NCBI RefSeq assembly: GCF_030315685.1
Contig: NZ_JASXSI010000002.1
Span: 248,001-312,000 of the forward strand
Length of the DNA: 64,000 nucleotides
Reading direction: 5' to 3'
Origin: Gordonia sp. ABSL11-1
Lineage (GTDB): Bacteria; Actinomycetota; Actinomycetes; Mycobacteriales; Mycobacteriaceae
Shown here: positions 45,209 to 54,939 of the stretch, one piece after another
How positions within the stretch are numbered: the first letter of the stretch is position 1
Layout of the letters: each line of letters starts with the position of its first letter
Translations under genes and position numbers: made by a program
Notes under the pieces: model-generated
Database searches by the model: none
What the model was told of the DNA's origin: nothing
The model's input: only the letters and a program-made list of their open reading frames with translations

Positions 45209-46033
45209 GTGGACACGGAACAGCGCGCGGTGACCGTCGGTGAGCTCACGTTCGACGTCCGGATCGGGGGGCCGGAGGGCGGCAAGTGGGTGTTGCTGCT
45301 GCACGGATTTCCGGTGAACAGCTCCTGCTACGACACCGTCGTCCCGCGATTGCACGAAAGCGGCTTGCGGACCATCGTTTTCGATCAGCGTGGCTACAGC
45401 CCGGGCGCGCGCCCGACTGGGGTCGACGACTATCGCCTCGACCTGCTGGTCGGCGACGCCCTCGGCGTCCTCGATGTGCTCGACGTGAACTACGCGTTGC
45501 TCGTCGGCCACGACTGGGGTGGCATCGTCGCGTGGCATCTCGCCGGAAAAAATCTGGACCGCTTCACCGGTCTCGTGACCGCCAGCACCGGCCACCCGTC
45601 GGCGATGCGAGACGCACTCGTTTCCAGCGATCAGCGCGAACGGTCGTCGTACATCAAGGATTTCATTGCCGACGACGCCGAGGAGAAGCTGAGCGCGCGC
45701 GAGGGGGTGCTGCTACGCCGGGCGGGTGTGACCGCCGAGGAACTCGTGCCCTTGCTCGAACCGGGAGCGCTGACCGGCCCACTCAACTGGTATCGGGCGA
45801 ACTTCACCGGCAACATCGCCGAGACGCTGGCCTGCCCGCCGGTGGAGATCCCCACCACGATGGTCTGGGGCGACGCCGACCACGCACTCGGCCGGGAGCA
45901 GGCGCAGGGGAGCAGTCGGTACGCATACTCCGACTACCGGTTCTGCGAACTCCCGGGCGTCGATCACTGGATTCCGCAGAATGCCGCCGCTGCCCTCGCG
46001 AGTGAGATCGCGTTGCGGTCCGCCGTGTTCTGA
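45209..46033 (+). CDS. Alpha/beta hydrolase, epoxide-hydrolase/haloalkane-dehalogenase-like
   Basis: A 274-aa cytosolic hydrolase. LLLHGFPVNSSCYD supplies the oxyanion motif HGFP, GHDWGGIVAW carries the nucleophile as Asp (not Ser), which points to an epoxide hydrolase or dehalogenase mechanism, VWGDADHALG the acid, and GVDHWIPQN the catalytic His. The substrate is unknown. It has a leaderless-type start and is not part of the neighbouring groups. Confidence 0.88.
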   Translation: MDTEQRAVTVGELTFDVRIGGPEGGKWVLLLHGFPVNSSCYDTVVPRLHESGLRTIVFDQRGYSPGARPTGVDDYRLDLLVGDALGVLDVLDVNYALLVGHDWGGIVAWHLAGKNLDRFTGLVTASTGHPSAMRDALVSSDQRERSSYIKDFIADDAEEKLSAREGVLLRRAGVTAEELVPLLEPGALTGPLNWYRANFTGNIAETLACPPVEIPTTMVWGDADHALGREQAQGSSRYAYSDYRFCELPGVDHWIPQNAAAALASEIALRSAVF

Positions 46034-46060
46034 GCGCGCGCAGGGCGTTCCCCGTGGTCT

Positions 46061-46117
46061 CTGAGGTGCTTCCGCCGCATGCCTGATGCTGAGGTGCTGC
46101 CTCACCGATGCCTGATC
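46061..46117. repeat. Two imperfect tandem copies of a 28/29-bp repeat
   Basis: Copy 1 (46061-46088) and copy 2 (46089-46117) both start CTGAGGTGCT and end in TGCCTGAT, differing in the middle. A degenerate third CCTGAG follows. The 123-bp gap between the two convergent genes otherwise holds no feature; these look like intergenic REP-type elements. Confidence 0.6.
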
Positions 46118-46157
46118 CCTGAGCAGCCGAGCGTCACGAAGGGGCCAGGTCCTCGCC

Positions 46158-46871
46158 TCAGCCGAACCGCTCGGTCCGCACCCGATCGGGCCGGTGGCCG
46201 GCGGCGATCATGGCCGCGGCGGCGTGCTCGACGAAGCGGTTGGGGCCGCAGATGAACACCGTCGGATCGCGATCGGCGTCGATGGTGATCTCCGCGAACT
46301 CGGTGGGGCCGAGTCGGCCGACCGGACGGCTGTCGTCGTCCGGGGCCTTCCTGGTGTAGGCGAGATGCACGGGGAGACGGTGCCTTTCGACGATCTGGCG
46401 CACGTCGTCGGCGAACAGCATGCGGTCCGGTGAACGCAAGGAGTACACGAGGTCGAACGGCACCATCGGGGCGACGACCTCGCGGGTGCGGATCATCGCC
46501 ATCAGTGGGGCGAGTCCCGAGCCCCCGGCGATGAGCTGCACGGGGCGCGGATCCGTCTCATCCCAGGTGAAGAAACCACCGTGGGGTCGGGTCACCTCGA
46601 GCGGGTCGCCGATCTCGACCACGTCGACGAGGTAGGGCGAGACCTCGCCGTCCTGCGCCCGCTCGACGGTCACCTCGACGGTTCGATCCTCCCGGACATC
46701 GGACAACGAGTACGTGCGGGCCGTCGAGTACCCGTCCTCGGCGGTCAGCCGGATGTCGAGGTGCTGTCCGGGCAGTCCGCAGAATGGCTCGGACAGGGCC
46801 AGGCGCAACGATCGGGCGCTCTCGGTGTGCCGTGTCTGCGCGATCACCGTCGTGATCTGCCAGTCGGTCAT
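46158..46871 (-). CDS. Ferredoxin-NADP reductase-type flavin oxidoreductase
   Basis: A 237-aa FNR-family protein: FAD-binding RTYSLSDVRED (R-x-Y-S), PHGGFFTWD, NAD(P)-binding QLIAGGSGLAPLMAMI and FICGPNRFVEHAA at the C-terminus. No 2Fe-2S domain, so it must pass electrons to a partner, most likely the neighbouring molybdenum protein. ATG 46871 starts MTDWQITTVIAQTRHTESA; upstream codons overlap the next gene. Confidence 0.9.
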   Translation of the reverse strand: MTDWQITTVIAQTRHTESARSLRLALSEPFCGLPGQHLDIRLTAEDGYSTARTYSLSDVREDRTVEVTVERAQDGEVSPYLVDVVEIGDPLEVTRPHGGFFTWDETDPRPVQLIAGGSGLAPLMAMIRTREVVAPMVPFDLVYSLRSPDRMLFADDVRQIVERHRLPVHLAYTRKAPDDDSRPVGRLGPTEFAEITIDADRDPTVFICGPNRFVEHAAAAMIAAGHRPDRVRTERFG

Positions 46872-46884
46872 CGGTCGCACCGCG

Positions 46885-47481
46885 TCATGAGTACCGCTGT
46901 TCGGTCCACGGGTCGCCGTGCATGTGATATCCGCGACTCTCCCAGAATCCCGGTGTGTCCGATGACATGAAGCGCAGGCGCCGCACCCATTTGGCGCTCT
47001 TCCAGAAGTAGAGGTGGGGGACGAGCAGCCGTGCCGGACCGCCGTGCTCGGCCGGCAGCGGCTCGCCGTCGAAGGTGTCGGCGACCCAGCCGCGACCGGA
47101 GACGAGGTCGGTGAGAGCCACGTTGGTGGTGTAGCCGCCATGGCAGTGCACCATCACATGGGTGTCGCCCGGCCAGGGGAGCCGGCTCATGATCGTGTCG
47201 AAGGAGACGCCGCGCCAGCGTGTCTCGAATTTGGACCACCGGGTGACGCAGTGGATGTCGGTGACGATCTCCTCATGAGGCAGCGCCTGGAACTGTGCCC
47301 AGTCCCAGGTGTGCGCACGATGATCGGACGACTGCACCGTCAGCGTCCAGGTGTCGAGAGGGACGGTCGGTGTGGGTTCGGCCGACAACACAGGGAAGTC
47401 GAAGGTCCGATACTGGCCCGGTGGGAGCCTGCCCGCGTCGCGGTCGCGACGGCCGACGAACCCGCGGTTGACGATCGCCAT
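46885..47481 (-). CDS. Molybdopterin-dependent sulfite-oxidase-fold oxidoreductase
   Basis: A 198-aa protein with only the Mo-binding SUOX domain: HCVTRWSKFETRWRGVSF supplies the Cys that ligates Mo, and MVHCHGGYTTNV and LVPHLYFWKSAKWVRRLRFM are typical. No Tat signal is visible, so it is probably cytosolic, unlike MsrP/YedY. ATG 47481 is used; ATG 47508 would add nine residues. The pairing with a flavin reductase 13 bp downstream suggests a two-component reductase (sulfoxide, nitrate-like or N-oxide substrate unknown). Confidence 0.87.
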   Translation of the reverse strand: MAIVNRGFVGRRDRDAGRLPPGQYRTFDFPVLSAEPTPTVPLDTWTLTVQSSDHRAHTWDWAQFQALPHEEIVTDIHCVTRWSKFETRWRGVSFDTIMSRLPWPGDTHVMVHCHGGYTTNVALTDLVSGRGWVADTFDGEPLPAEHGGPARLLVPHLYFWKSAKWVRRLRFMSSDTPGFWESRGYHMHGDPWTEQRYS

Positions 47482-47520
47482 GGGGAGATCGTACGCGCGC
47501 CCGCGCATCCTGCGAGCGGG

Positions 47521-48915
47521 TCAGAGGTCGAGCCCGAGCAGCGCGTTCTCCAATACCTCCGGCATCGCCGGATGAATCCAGTACTGCCCCCGCGCCATCT
47601 CGCGGGCGCCGAGACCGAAGGACATGGCCTGAATCGCCGGCTGCACGACCGTCGGCGCCTGCGGGCCGAGGACATGGCAGCCGAGCAGTCGGCCGGTCCC
47701 GCGCTCGGCGATCACCTTGCAGAAACCGGTGGTGTCCTCCATCGCCCACCCGTAGGCGATGTCGCCGTACGCCTGCACCTTGACCGCGATGTCGATGTCG
47801 CGCTCACGGGCCTGGTTCTCGGTGAGGCCGACCGACGCGATCTGTGGATGGGTGAACACGGCGAACGGGACGAACCGGTGATCGAACGAGTCGAGATCGT
47901 CGGCGTCCCACCCCTTCAGGAGATTGGCCTGGACGACCCTCTCCTCATGGTTGGCGACATGCTTTAGCTGGTAGGGGGAGCTGACGTCGCCCAGGGTCCA
48001 CACTTTCCGCGCCTGCGTGCGGCCGTGCTCGTCACAGATGACCCGCCCCTCGTCGTCGAGCGAGACCCCGATCGAGCCGAGATTGAGCCGGTCGCCGTTG
48101 GGCGTGCGCCCCGTGGCCACGAGGAGGACGTCGCCGTCGATGTGTGTGCCGTCCTCCAGGCTGACGCGCACACCGCCGTCGGGAAGGTCGGCGGCCCCGG
48201 TGACGGCGGCGTCGAGATGGACATCCCACTTCTTCCGGGCGATCTCGGTGAACCGGCTCGAGACGTCGGTGTCGAGCTTGCGCAGGATCGCCGGGCCGCG
48301 CGCCACGATCGACACGCGGCTGCCGAGCGCGCCGAACACGTGCGCGAACTCGGCTGCGATGTACCCGCTTCCGAGGATGACGAGGCGTTCGGGAACACGA
48401 TCGAGACGCATCACGTCGTTGTTCGTGTAGTACCGCACACCGCTCTGCTCGATGACCGGGGGAGCCGTCGCACGGGATCCGGCGGCCAACACCACCTCCG
48501 TGGCGATGACGACGGCGTCGGCGGTCACCAGACGGTAGCGGCCGTCGTCGTCCCGTCCGTCGAACTCGACATGCGACGAGTAGACGGTGATGTTGGGGCA
48601 GCGGTCCTCGCGATACTCCTTGCCGCCCAGCGAGATCGGGTCGATCCGACCGAATACCCGGTCGACGATGGCCGGCCAGTCGACCGCGTCGACATGGGCT
48701 GCGACGCCGAAACGGTCGGCCTCGCGGGCGTTCTCGGCGACCTCGGCGGCGTAGACGAACATCTTGGTCGGGATGCAGCCCACGTTCAGGCAGGTACCGC
48801 CGTACACGCCTTCCTCGAAGATGGCGATGCTCGTGTCGTCGAACCGTTCGTCCGGGATGGAATTACCACTGCCCGAACCGATGATGGCGAGATCGACGAC
48901 CTGGGTGACGCTCAT
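47521..48915 (-). CDS. mtr: Mycothione reductase
   Basis: NADPH-dependent flavoenzyme that keeps mycothiol reduced. 464 aa: FAD motif [10 protein letters not shown], redox disulfide [16 protein letters not shown](P) motif [36 protein letters not shown], and the C-terminal [12 protein letters not shown] with the catalytic His-Glu. ATG 48915 overlaps the stop of the upstream hydrolase gene by 4 bp (ATGA). Diagnostic of a mycothiol-using actinobacterium. Confidence 0.95.
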   Translation of the reverse strand: MSVTQVVDLAIIGSGSGNSIPDERFDDTSIAIFEEGVYGGTCLNVGCIPTKMFVYAAEVAENAREADRFGVAAHVDAVDWPAIVDRVFGRIDPISLGGKEYREDRCPNITVYSSHVEFDGRDDDGRYRLVTADAVVIATEVVLAAGSRATAPPVIEQSGVRYYTNNDVMRLDRVPERLVILGSGYIAAEFAHVFGALGSRVSIVARGPAILRKLDTDVSSRFTEIARKKWDVHLDAAVTGAADLPDGGVRVSLEDGTHIDGDVLLVATGRTPNGDRLNLGSIGVSLDDEGRVICDEHGRTQARKVWTLGDVSSPYQLKHVANHEERVVQANLLKGWDADDLDSFDHRFVPFAVFTHPQIASVGLTENQARERDIDIAVKVQAYGDIAYGWAMEDTTGFCKVIAERGTGRLLGCHVLGPQAPTVVQPAIQAMSFGLGAREMARGQYWIHPAMPEVLENALLGLDL

Positions 48916-50018
48916 GCGTGCTCCGTTCTCATCGTGGCGGTGTCCCGGTCCGGAGTGTGGCCGGGTGAGGCCGGAATCCCGAGTGTGCCCTGCAGCCACG
49001 CATCCACCTCTCGATAGGCCGCGGACCGCGCCCGCTCGACCGAGAGGAACACGTCGTGGCGGGCGTCGATGATCGGCACCACCGCCACCCGGTCGCCGAG
49101 GTGACCGCTCCACCGTGTCATGTGCCGGATGTCGAGGACCACGTCCGCGTTGTCGACACCGGCCTGCCGGTGGTTCCCGAAGATGGTCTTGTCCGATCGC
49201 AGCACCAACGTCGGCACCCCGATGTCGATTCCCCGGTGCAGTCGCGCGTGTCCGCGCCGTACGGCGTGCAGGAATCCGAACGTGACCGGGAATCCGCCCA
49301 TCGGTTTCAGCGCGAGGTCGTAGGCCCATTCGCCGCCGGTCGTCTCGTGGATGCTCCGCCCGTAGCCCTCGGACAGTTCCTGCGGGATGACGGCCGTCGG
49401 ACGGATTGCGGCGACGGCTCGGAGCAAGAGCGACACGACCGGGGTGCGCAGGACCGGACTGCCCTGCAGGTCGAACCAGGGACTGTTCAGCAGCAGACCG
49501 CTGACGTGCGCGAATCGGTCCGGCGACGACGTCCTCAGCCGGTCCAGCCAGAGCGGGGTGATCAATCCGCCGGTCGAGTGGGCCGCGATGAGTACCCGCG
49601 CCGGAGCGCCCTCGGTCGCGGTCTCGGTGATCACCACGTCGAGCGCCTTCCCGAGCTCGTCGTCGTAGCAGCGCAGGTCGGTGGTCAGGTGGGGTGTGTG
49701 GTGTGGCTGGAGTGATCGGCCGCACTTGCGCAGATCGATCGCGTAGAACGCGTACCCGCGGTCGTGGAAGAAGTCCGCCAGCGGCTCGTGGAAGAAGTAG
49801 TCGGTGAATCCGTGCACGTAGAGCACCGCGCCGTTGACGGCGGCGCCGCCGCCCGCCCTGCGGACGAGTGTCGCGGTGATCGGGTCCTCGCCGTCGACGT
49901 CGGGCCCCAGCGGCAGGGTCAGCGTCTCGTACCGGTCCAGCAGATGGTCGGGTTGCCAGGTCGCAGCGGGTCCGCCATCGTCAGGGATGGGCCCGGGGGA
50001 TGCGGTCACCTGGTCCAC
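48912..50018 (-). CDS. Alpha/beta hydrolase (lysophospholipase/monoglyceride-lipase-like)
   Basis: About 368 aa: [12 protein letters not shown] oxyanion region, IDLRKCGRS, nucleophile elbow [13 protein letters not shown] (H-S-T-G-G), and late Asp/His in [10 protein letters not shown]. Homologous in place to Rv2854. The start is uncertain: GTG 50018 (VDQVTASPG) or the GTG three codons later, which has TACAGT 7 nt upstream; ATG 50069 is less likely. Coupled to mtr. Confidence 0.87.
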   Translation of the reverse strand: MDQVTASPGPIPDDGGPAATWQPDHLLDRYETLTLPLGPDVDGEDPITATLVRRAGGGAAVNGAVLYVHGFTDYFFHEPLADFFHDRGYAFYAIDLRKCGRSLQPHHTPHLTTDLRCYDDELGKALDVVITETATEGAPARVLIAAHSTGGLITPLWLDRLRTSSPDRFAHVSGLLLNSPWFDLQGSPVLRTPVVSLLLRAVAAIRPTAVIPQELSEGYGRSIHETTGGEWAYDLALKPMGGFPVTFGFLHAVRRGHARLHRGIDIGVPTLVLRSDKTIFGNHRQAGVDNADVVLDIRHMTRWSGHLGDRVAVVPIIDARHDVFLSVERARSAAYREVDAWLQGTLGIPASPGHTPDRDTATMRTEHA

Positions 50019-50191
50019 TGTAGAGAAGGCGCCCCCGCGTGATCGGGCGCGGAGTGTCGCCCAGCCCACACTTTGCCCGAGGCGATTCCGTTGTTCGGCG
50101 GTGAATGGGGAACAATGGCCGTCGACAGGGACGACCGCGTCGGCGACAGCGACAGCGTCGATCGTCCAGGCTGTGCGAAGGAGAGTTCCTC

Positions 50192-51721
50192 GTGTCTCAA
50201 ACGGTGATCAAGACGGACGTCGCGCTGGTCGGCGCGGGCATCATGAGCGCCACGCTCGGTGCACTGCTACGCCGGTTGCAGCCGGACTGGTCCATCAGCC
50301 TGTTCGAGCGGCTCGACGCCGCCGCCGCGGAGAGCAGCGACCCGTGGAACAACGCCGGCACCGGCCACTCCGCCCTCTGCGAGCTGAACTACACGCCGAA
50401 GACCGCCGACGGTGACGTCAACATCGACAAGGCGATCAATATCAACGAGCAGTTCCAGGTCTCGCGCCAGTTCTGGGCCAACTCGGTCGACAACGGCATC
50501 CTGGGCGATCCGAGCGAGTTCATCAACCCCATCCCGCACGTCAGCTTCACCCACGGTGCCGACGGCGTCGATTACCTGCGCAAGCGCCACGAACGCCTGG
50601 CCGGTCAGGTCCTGTTCGAGGGCATGGAGTTCATCGACGACCCCGCCGAGTTCTCCGCCCGGCTGCCGCTGATGTCCGCCGGACGTGACTTCGCCGACCC
50701 GGTCGCCCTCAACTGGTTCACCGACGGCACCGACGTCGACTTCGGTGCGCTCACCCAGCAGCTCCTCAACTACGTCGGACGGACCGGCGCCGACATCTAC
50801 TTCGGCCACTCGGTCACCAACCTGTCGCAGCAGTCCGACGGCAGCTGGATGGTCAAGGCGCGCAACCTGCGCACCACGGAGAAGTTCACCGTCCACGCCA
50901 AGTTCGTGTTCGTGGGTGCCGGTGGCGGTGCCCTGCACCTGCTCCAGAAGTCGGGCATCAAGGAGGCGAAGGGATTCGGCGGTTTCCCGGTCTCCGGCGA
51001 GTTCTTCCGCTGCACCAACCCCGACCTGATCACCGAGCACCACGCCAAGGTCTACGGCCAGGCCGCCGTCGGCGCTCCGCCGATGTCGGTGCCGCACCTC
51101 GACACCCGCGTGATCAACCACAAACCGGGTCTGCTGTTCGGACCGTACGCCGGGTGGTCGCCCAAGTTCCTCAAGAGCGGCAAGGTCACCGATCTGCCCT
51201 TCTCGGTGAAGCCCGGGAATCTGCTGCCGATGCTGTCCATCGCCCCGCAGGAGTTCGGTCTGCTCAAGTACCTGATCAGTGAGCTCGCCGCCAGCCGGGC
51301 CGATCGCGTGAACACACTCGGCGAGTTCGTCCCGCGCGCCGACGGCGACGACTGGGAGATCATCACCGCCGGCCAGCGTGTGCAGGTCATCCGCAAGACC
51401 GGCGTCGGCGGCAGCCTGGAGTTCGGGACCGCCGTGGTCACCGCCGGGGACGGGACGATCGCCGGCCTGCTCGGCGCGTCCCCCGGTGCGTCGACCGCCG
51501 TCCCGGCGATGCTGCAGGTCCTGGAGAAGTGTTTCCCGACCGAGTACGAGGGTTGGGGTGCCGCGCTGACCGAGATGATCCCGTCGTTCGGCCGCAAGCT
51601 GTCCGCCGATCGCGATCTGTTCCGTCAGGTCTGGGACTGGACCACTGCCAGCCTGCAGCTCAAGCGCGACGACCTCGCGCCCCCGGTCGGCGCCGACCAC
51701 GCCCCGGCCACAGCGGTCTGA
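50192..51721 (+). CDS. mqo: Malate:quinone oxidoreductase
   Basis: Membrane-associated FAD enzyme oxidising malate to oxaloacetate with electrons to quinone. 509 aa: [20 protein letters not shown] (FAD), [20 protein letters not shown], and [16 protein letters not shown] 50192 follows AAGGAGAG at 6 bp; upstream codons in frame are low-complexity and unlike Mqo. Confidence 0.97.
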   Translation: MSQTVIKTDVALVGAGIMSATLGALLRRLQPDWSISLFERLDAAAAESSDPWNNAGTGHSALCELNYTPKTADGDVNIDKAININEQFQVSRQFWANSVDNGILGDPSEFINPIPHVSFTHGADGVDYLRKRHERLAGQVLFEGMEFIDDPAEFSARLPLMSAGRDFADPVALNWFTDGTDVDFGALTQQLLNYVGRTGADIYFGHSVTNLSQQSDGSWMVKARNLRTTEKFTVHAKFVFVGAGGGALHLLQKSGIKEAKGFGGFPVSGEFFRCTNPDLITEHHAKVYGQAAVGAPPMSVPHLDTRVINHKPGLLFGPYAGWSPKFLKSGKVTDLPFSVKPGNLLPMLSIAPQEFGLLKYLISELAASRADRVNTLGEFVPRADGDDWEIITAGQRVQVIRKTGVGGSLEFGTAVVTAGDGTIAGLLGASPGASTAVPAMLQVLEKCFPTEYEGWGAALTEMIPSFGRKLSADRDLFRQVWDWTTASLQLKRDDLAPPVGADHAPATAV

Positions 51722-51791
51722 CATCCCCGACCGACGCGGAGCAGACGACGTGGCTGGTACGGGAGAGTCGGAATGTGATAGTCACGAGGTC

Positions 51792-52274
51792 ATGACCACG
51801 GAAGGGCAACTGCGCCACAGCCTGTCCGCCGATCTCGACGCGGCGACGCTCTACCAGATCCTGCGACTGCGGGTCGACGTCTTCGTCGTCGAGCAGGCGT
51901 GCCCGTATCCCGAACTCGACGGACGGGACCTGGATCCGCAGACCCGGCAGTTCTGGATCTCCGGCGACGACGGGGTGATCGCCACCCTGCGCCTGCTGGT
52001 CGACCCCCCGGCCGCCGATGGTCGTCCGATGTATCGCATCGGTCGGGTCTGCACCGAACGCGGTCATCGTGGACAAGGACTGACCGCGCAGCTGCTCGGC
52101 GCCGCCCTCGCCGAGATCGGTGATCATCCGTGCCGGATCGACGCACAGACCTACCTCGTCGACATGTACGCCAAGTTCGGCTTCCTGGCCGAGGGCGACG
52201 AGTATCTCGAAGACGGCATCCCCCACGTCGCGATGCGACGTGACCCGGCGCCGTCGGCAGGTCGGTCCCGATGA
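51792..52274 (+). CDS. GNAT N-acetyltransferase, ElaA type
   Basis: A 160-aa acetyltransferase with ILRLRVDVFVVEQACPYPELDGRD (ElaA signature), the acetyl-CoA loop RVCTERGHRGQGLTAQLL and AKFGFLAEGDEYLEDGIPH. ATG 51792 follows ACGAGG; the stop overlaps the chelatase ATG (ATGA). Conserved next to mqo and the chelatase gene in mycobacteria (Rv2851c). The substrate is unknown. Confidence 0.92.
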   Translation: MTTEGQLRHSLSADLDAATLYQILRLRVDVFVVEQACPYPELDGRDLDPQTRQFWISGDDGVIATLRLLVDPPAADGRPMYRIGRVCTERGHRGQGLTAQLLGAALAEIGDHPCRIDAQTYLVDMYAKFGFLAEGDEYLEDGIPHVAMRRDPAPSAGRSR

Positions 52275-54277
52275 GCGGACGACATCGGTCGTCGGACGTC
52301 GCGACACCGACCCGCTATCCGTTCAGCGCCGTCGTCGGCCAAGACCGCCTCAAACTCGCGCTCATCCTGTCCGCGATCTCTCCGGCGATCGGCGGAGTCC
52401 TGATTCGCGGCGAGAAGGGCACCGCCAAGTCGACGATCGTGCGGGGACTCGGACCGATCCTCGGGGGGCACGACGAGCGCCGGGGCGGACGCGTCGTCGA
52501 ACTGCCCATCGGCGCGACCGAGGATCGTGTCATCGGGTCGCTGGATCTCACCGCCGTCCTGAGCGAGGGGCGAGCAGAGTTCACGCCCGGGCTGCTCGCG
52601 CAGGCCGATGGTGGCGTCCTCTACATCGACGAGGTCAACCTGCTCGCCGATCATCTCGTCGACGTCCTGCTCGACGCCGCGGCGGGTGGTCGGGTCACCA
52701 TCGAACGAGATGGTGTGTCGCACACGCAATCCGCAGATTTCGTGCTGGTCGGCACCATGAACCCGGAAGAGGGTGAGCTGCGGCCACAGCTCCTCGACCG
52801 ATTCGGTCTGGCGGTCGACGTCGCCGCCGGGCGCGACATCGACGAACGGGTCGAGGTGGTGTCACGGCGCATGGCCTACGACACCGACCCGGAGGGATTC
52901 ATCGCGGAGTACGCCGCGGCCGAGACGGATCTCGCAGAGCACATCGCGGTCGCCCGTGAGCTCGTGTCGTCGGTGGCCGTGCCGATCGCCGAGTTGCGGC
53001 GTATCGCCGGGATCTGCGCGCACCTTGCCGTCGACGGCCTGCGCGGCGACATCGTGGTGGCGCGGACCGCGGTCGCGCATGCGGCCTGGCGGCAGGCCTC
53101 GGAGGTCACCGCCGACGACGTCCGGGTCGCGGTGGAACTCGCACTGCCACATCGCCGACGCCGCAACCCGTTCGACGAGTCGGGGCTGTCGCCGGATCAG
53201 CTCGACGAGGCGATGGACGCCGGCGACGAGGCGTCCGGCGGAACCGATACCGACACAGGCGGTCCCGACGACCCGGATCCGACCGACCCGACCGATCCGC
53301 CGGACCCCGGCTCCGGGGAGGACGCACCCGCCGACGGAACCGACACGTCCCTCGAATCCGGGTCGAACCCGGATTCCCCGGGGAGCCCCGAATCCGCACC
53401 ACCCGAGCCGGCCGCCGACGACCAGGACGAACCGACACCGTCGGAATCGGTGCCGGGAGCGCGGTTCGGTACCCCACGCACGAGCGAGACAGCGCAACGG
53501 ATGCAGCGCCTGCGGCTCACCGGTGTCGGTGACGGAGACCCCGGTCGACGGTCACGCGCCCGCTCCCGCCGTGGGAAGGATACGCGCGCAGTCGATTTCG
53601 AGAACGGCCGGCCGATCCACCTGTTCGGCACGATCCTGTCCGCGGCCGAACGTGAAGCGGCCGCCGCGGCCGACGGCACAGCGCTGCGCATCGCCGCACA
53701 CGACCTGCGCGCAGCCGAGCGCATCGGGCAGGAGGGCAATCTCGTCGTGTTCGTCGTCGACCTGTCCGGGTCGATGACGGCGCGGCGCCGCCTGTCGGCG
53801 GTCAGCGAGATCTGTGTCGATCTGCTCCGTGATTCGTACACCCGTCGCGATCGTGTCGCGGTCGTCGTCGCGCGCGGCGCGACCGCCTCGGTGGCGGTCC
53901 CGCCGACCAGGTCGGTCGACATCGCGGTCCGCCGACTCGCCGACATCCGGACCGGCGGCCGTACGCCGTTGGCCGAGGGACTGACGGCCGCGAGCGAACT
54001 CGTCGAGCGCGCGGCGCGGCGCGAACCGCAGCGTCGGCCGATGCTCGTCGTCCTCACCGACGGCCGGGCGACCGCCGGTAGGGACGCCGCGGCCCGGGCC
54101 CGCGCAGTGGCCGCGACGATCGGGCGCCGCGGCCTGGAATCGGTGGTGGTGGACTGCGAACAGGGCATGATCCGGCTCGGCCTCGCCGGCGAGCTCGCCG
54201 CGGCGATGGGCGCACGGTGTCTACCGATGGACGAGTTGTCGGCGGGGTCGCTGGCGCGTCCGTCGCGGGCCGCGTGA
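52271..54277 (+). CDS. Fused ChlI/ChlD-type metal-chelatase subunit
   Basis: A 668-aa protein. Residues 1-320: AAA+ ChlI-like ATPase with GEKGTAKST near 46, GGVLYIDEVNLL (Walker B) and VGTMNPEEGELRPQLLDRFG. Residues 320-415: Asp/Pro/Ser-rich acidic linker. Residues about 490-660: von Willebrand A domain with MIDAS VDLSGSMTAR. This fused ChlI-D protein probably serves as a cobalt-chelatase motor or a MoxR-VWA-like assembly factor; cobO and cobB directly downstream favour the cobalamin role. The catalytic large subunit (CobN/ChlH type) is not in this window. Confidence 0.9.
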   Translation: MSGRHRSSDVATPTRYPFSAVVGQDRLKLALILSAISPAIGGVLIRGEKGTAKSTIVRGLGPILGGHDERRGGRVVELPIGATEDRVIGSLDLTAVLSEGRAEFTPGLLAQADGGVLYIDEVNLLADHLVDVLLDAAAGGRVTIERDGVSHTQSADFVLVGTMNPEEGELRPQLLDRFGLAVDVAAGRDIDERVEVVSRRMAYDTDPEGFIAEYAAAETDLAEHIAVARELVSSVAVPIAELRRIAGICAHLAVDGLRGDIVVARTAVAHAAWRQASEVTADDVRVAVELALPHRRRRNPFDESGLSPDQLDEAMDAGDEASGGTDTDTGGPDDPDPTDPTDPPDPGSGEDAPADGTDTSLESGSNPDSPGSPESAPPEPAADDQDEPTPSESVPGARFGTPRTSETAQRMQRLRLTGVGDGDPGRRSRARSRRGKDTRAVDFENGRPIHLFGTILSAAEREAAAAADGTALRIAAHDLRAAERIGQEGNLVVFVVDLSGSMTARRRLSAVSEICVDLLRDSYTRRDRVAVVVARGATASVAVPPTRSVDIAVRRLADIRTGGRTPLAEGLTAASELVERAARREPQRRPMLVVLTDGRATAGRDAAARARAVAATIGRRGLESVVVDCEQGMIRLGLAGELAAAMGARCLPMDELSAGSLARPSRAA

Positions 54278-54314
54278 CCCGATCACGCACATCTGACAAT
54301 CGGCAGGAGGCGTT

Positions 54315-54932
54315 GTGCCGCAAGGAGTTCCCGACACGATCCCGGCAGACGGTCTGACGACCCGGCAGCGACGGAACCAACCTGTGCTGGCGGTGCACAC
54401 GGGCGACGGCAAAGGCAAGTCGACGGCTGCCTTCGGGATGGCGATGCGCGCGTGGAACGCCGGGATGCGGGTCGCGGTCTTCCAGTTCGTGAAGAGTGCG
54501 AAGTGGCGGGTCGGCGAGGAGTCGGCCCTGGCCGCGCTCGGTGACGTGCACGAGCGGACCGGGGCGGGCGGCCCCGTGGAGTGGCACAAGATGGGACAGG
54601 GCTGGTCGTGGCTGCGCGCCAACGCCGACCACACCGACGACCACGCGGCGGCCGCGCAGGCCGGATGGGCGGAGATCGCGCGCCGTCTCGCCGCCGAGCA
54701 ACACGACTTCTACGTCCTCGACGAGTTCACCTACCCGATGGGCTGGGGATGGGTCGACACCGACGAGGTGGTGGAGACGCTGCGCCTGCGGCCCGGTCGA
54801 CAGCACGTCGTCATCACCGGGCGACGTGCGCCGACCGCGCTTGTCGAGGCGGCTGATCTGGTGACCGAGATGACCAAGATCGCCCACCCCATGGACGCGG
54901 GGCGCAAGGGACAGAAGGGCATCGAGTGGTGA
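54315..54932 (+). CDS. cobO: Corrinoid adenosyltransferase
   Basis: Transfers the 5'-deoxyadenosyl group from ATP to cob(I)yrinic acid a,c-diamide (CobA/BtuR family). 205 aa with P-loop HTGDGKGKSTAAFG, FVKSAKWRVGE, WHKMGQGWSW, VLDEFTYPMGWGWV and ITGRRAPTALVEAADLVTEM. GTG start 7 bp after CAGGAGG. cobB follows after 7 bp. Confidence 0.97.
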   Translation: MPQGVPDTIPADGLTTRQRRNQPVLAVHTGDGKGKSTAAFGMAMRAWNAGMRVAVFQFVKSAKWRVGEESALAALGDVHERTGAGGPVEWHKMGQGWSWLRANADHTDDHAAAAQAGWAEIARRLAAEQHDFYVLDEFTYPMGWGWVDTDEVVETLRLRPGRQHVVITGRRAPTALVEAADLVTEMTKIAHPMDAGRKGQKGIEW

Positions 54933-54939
54933 CCGGGGG

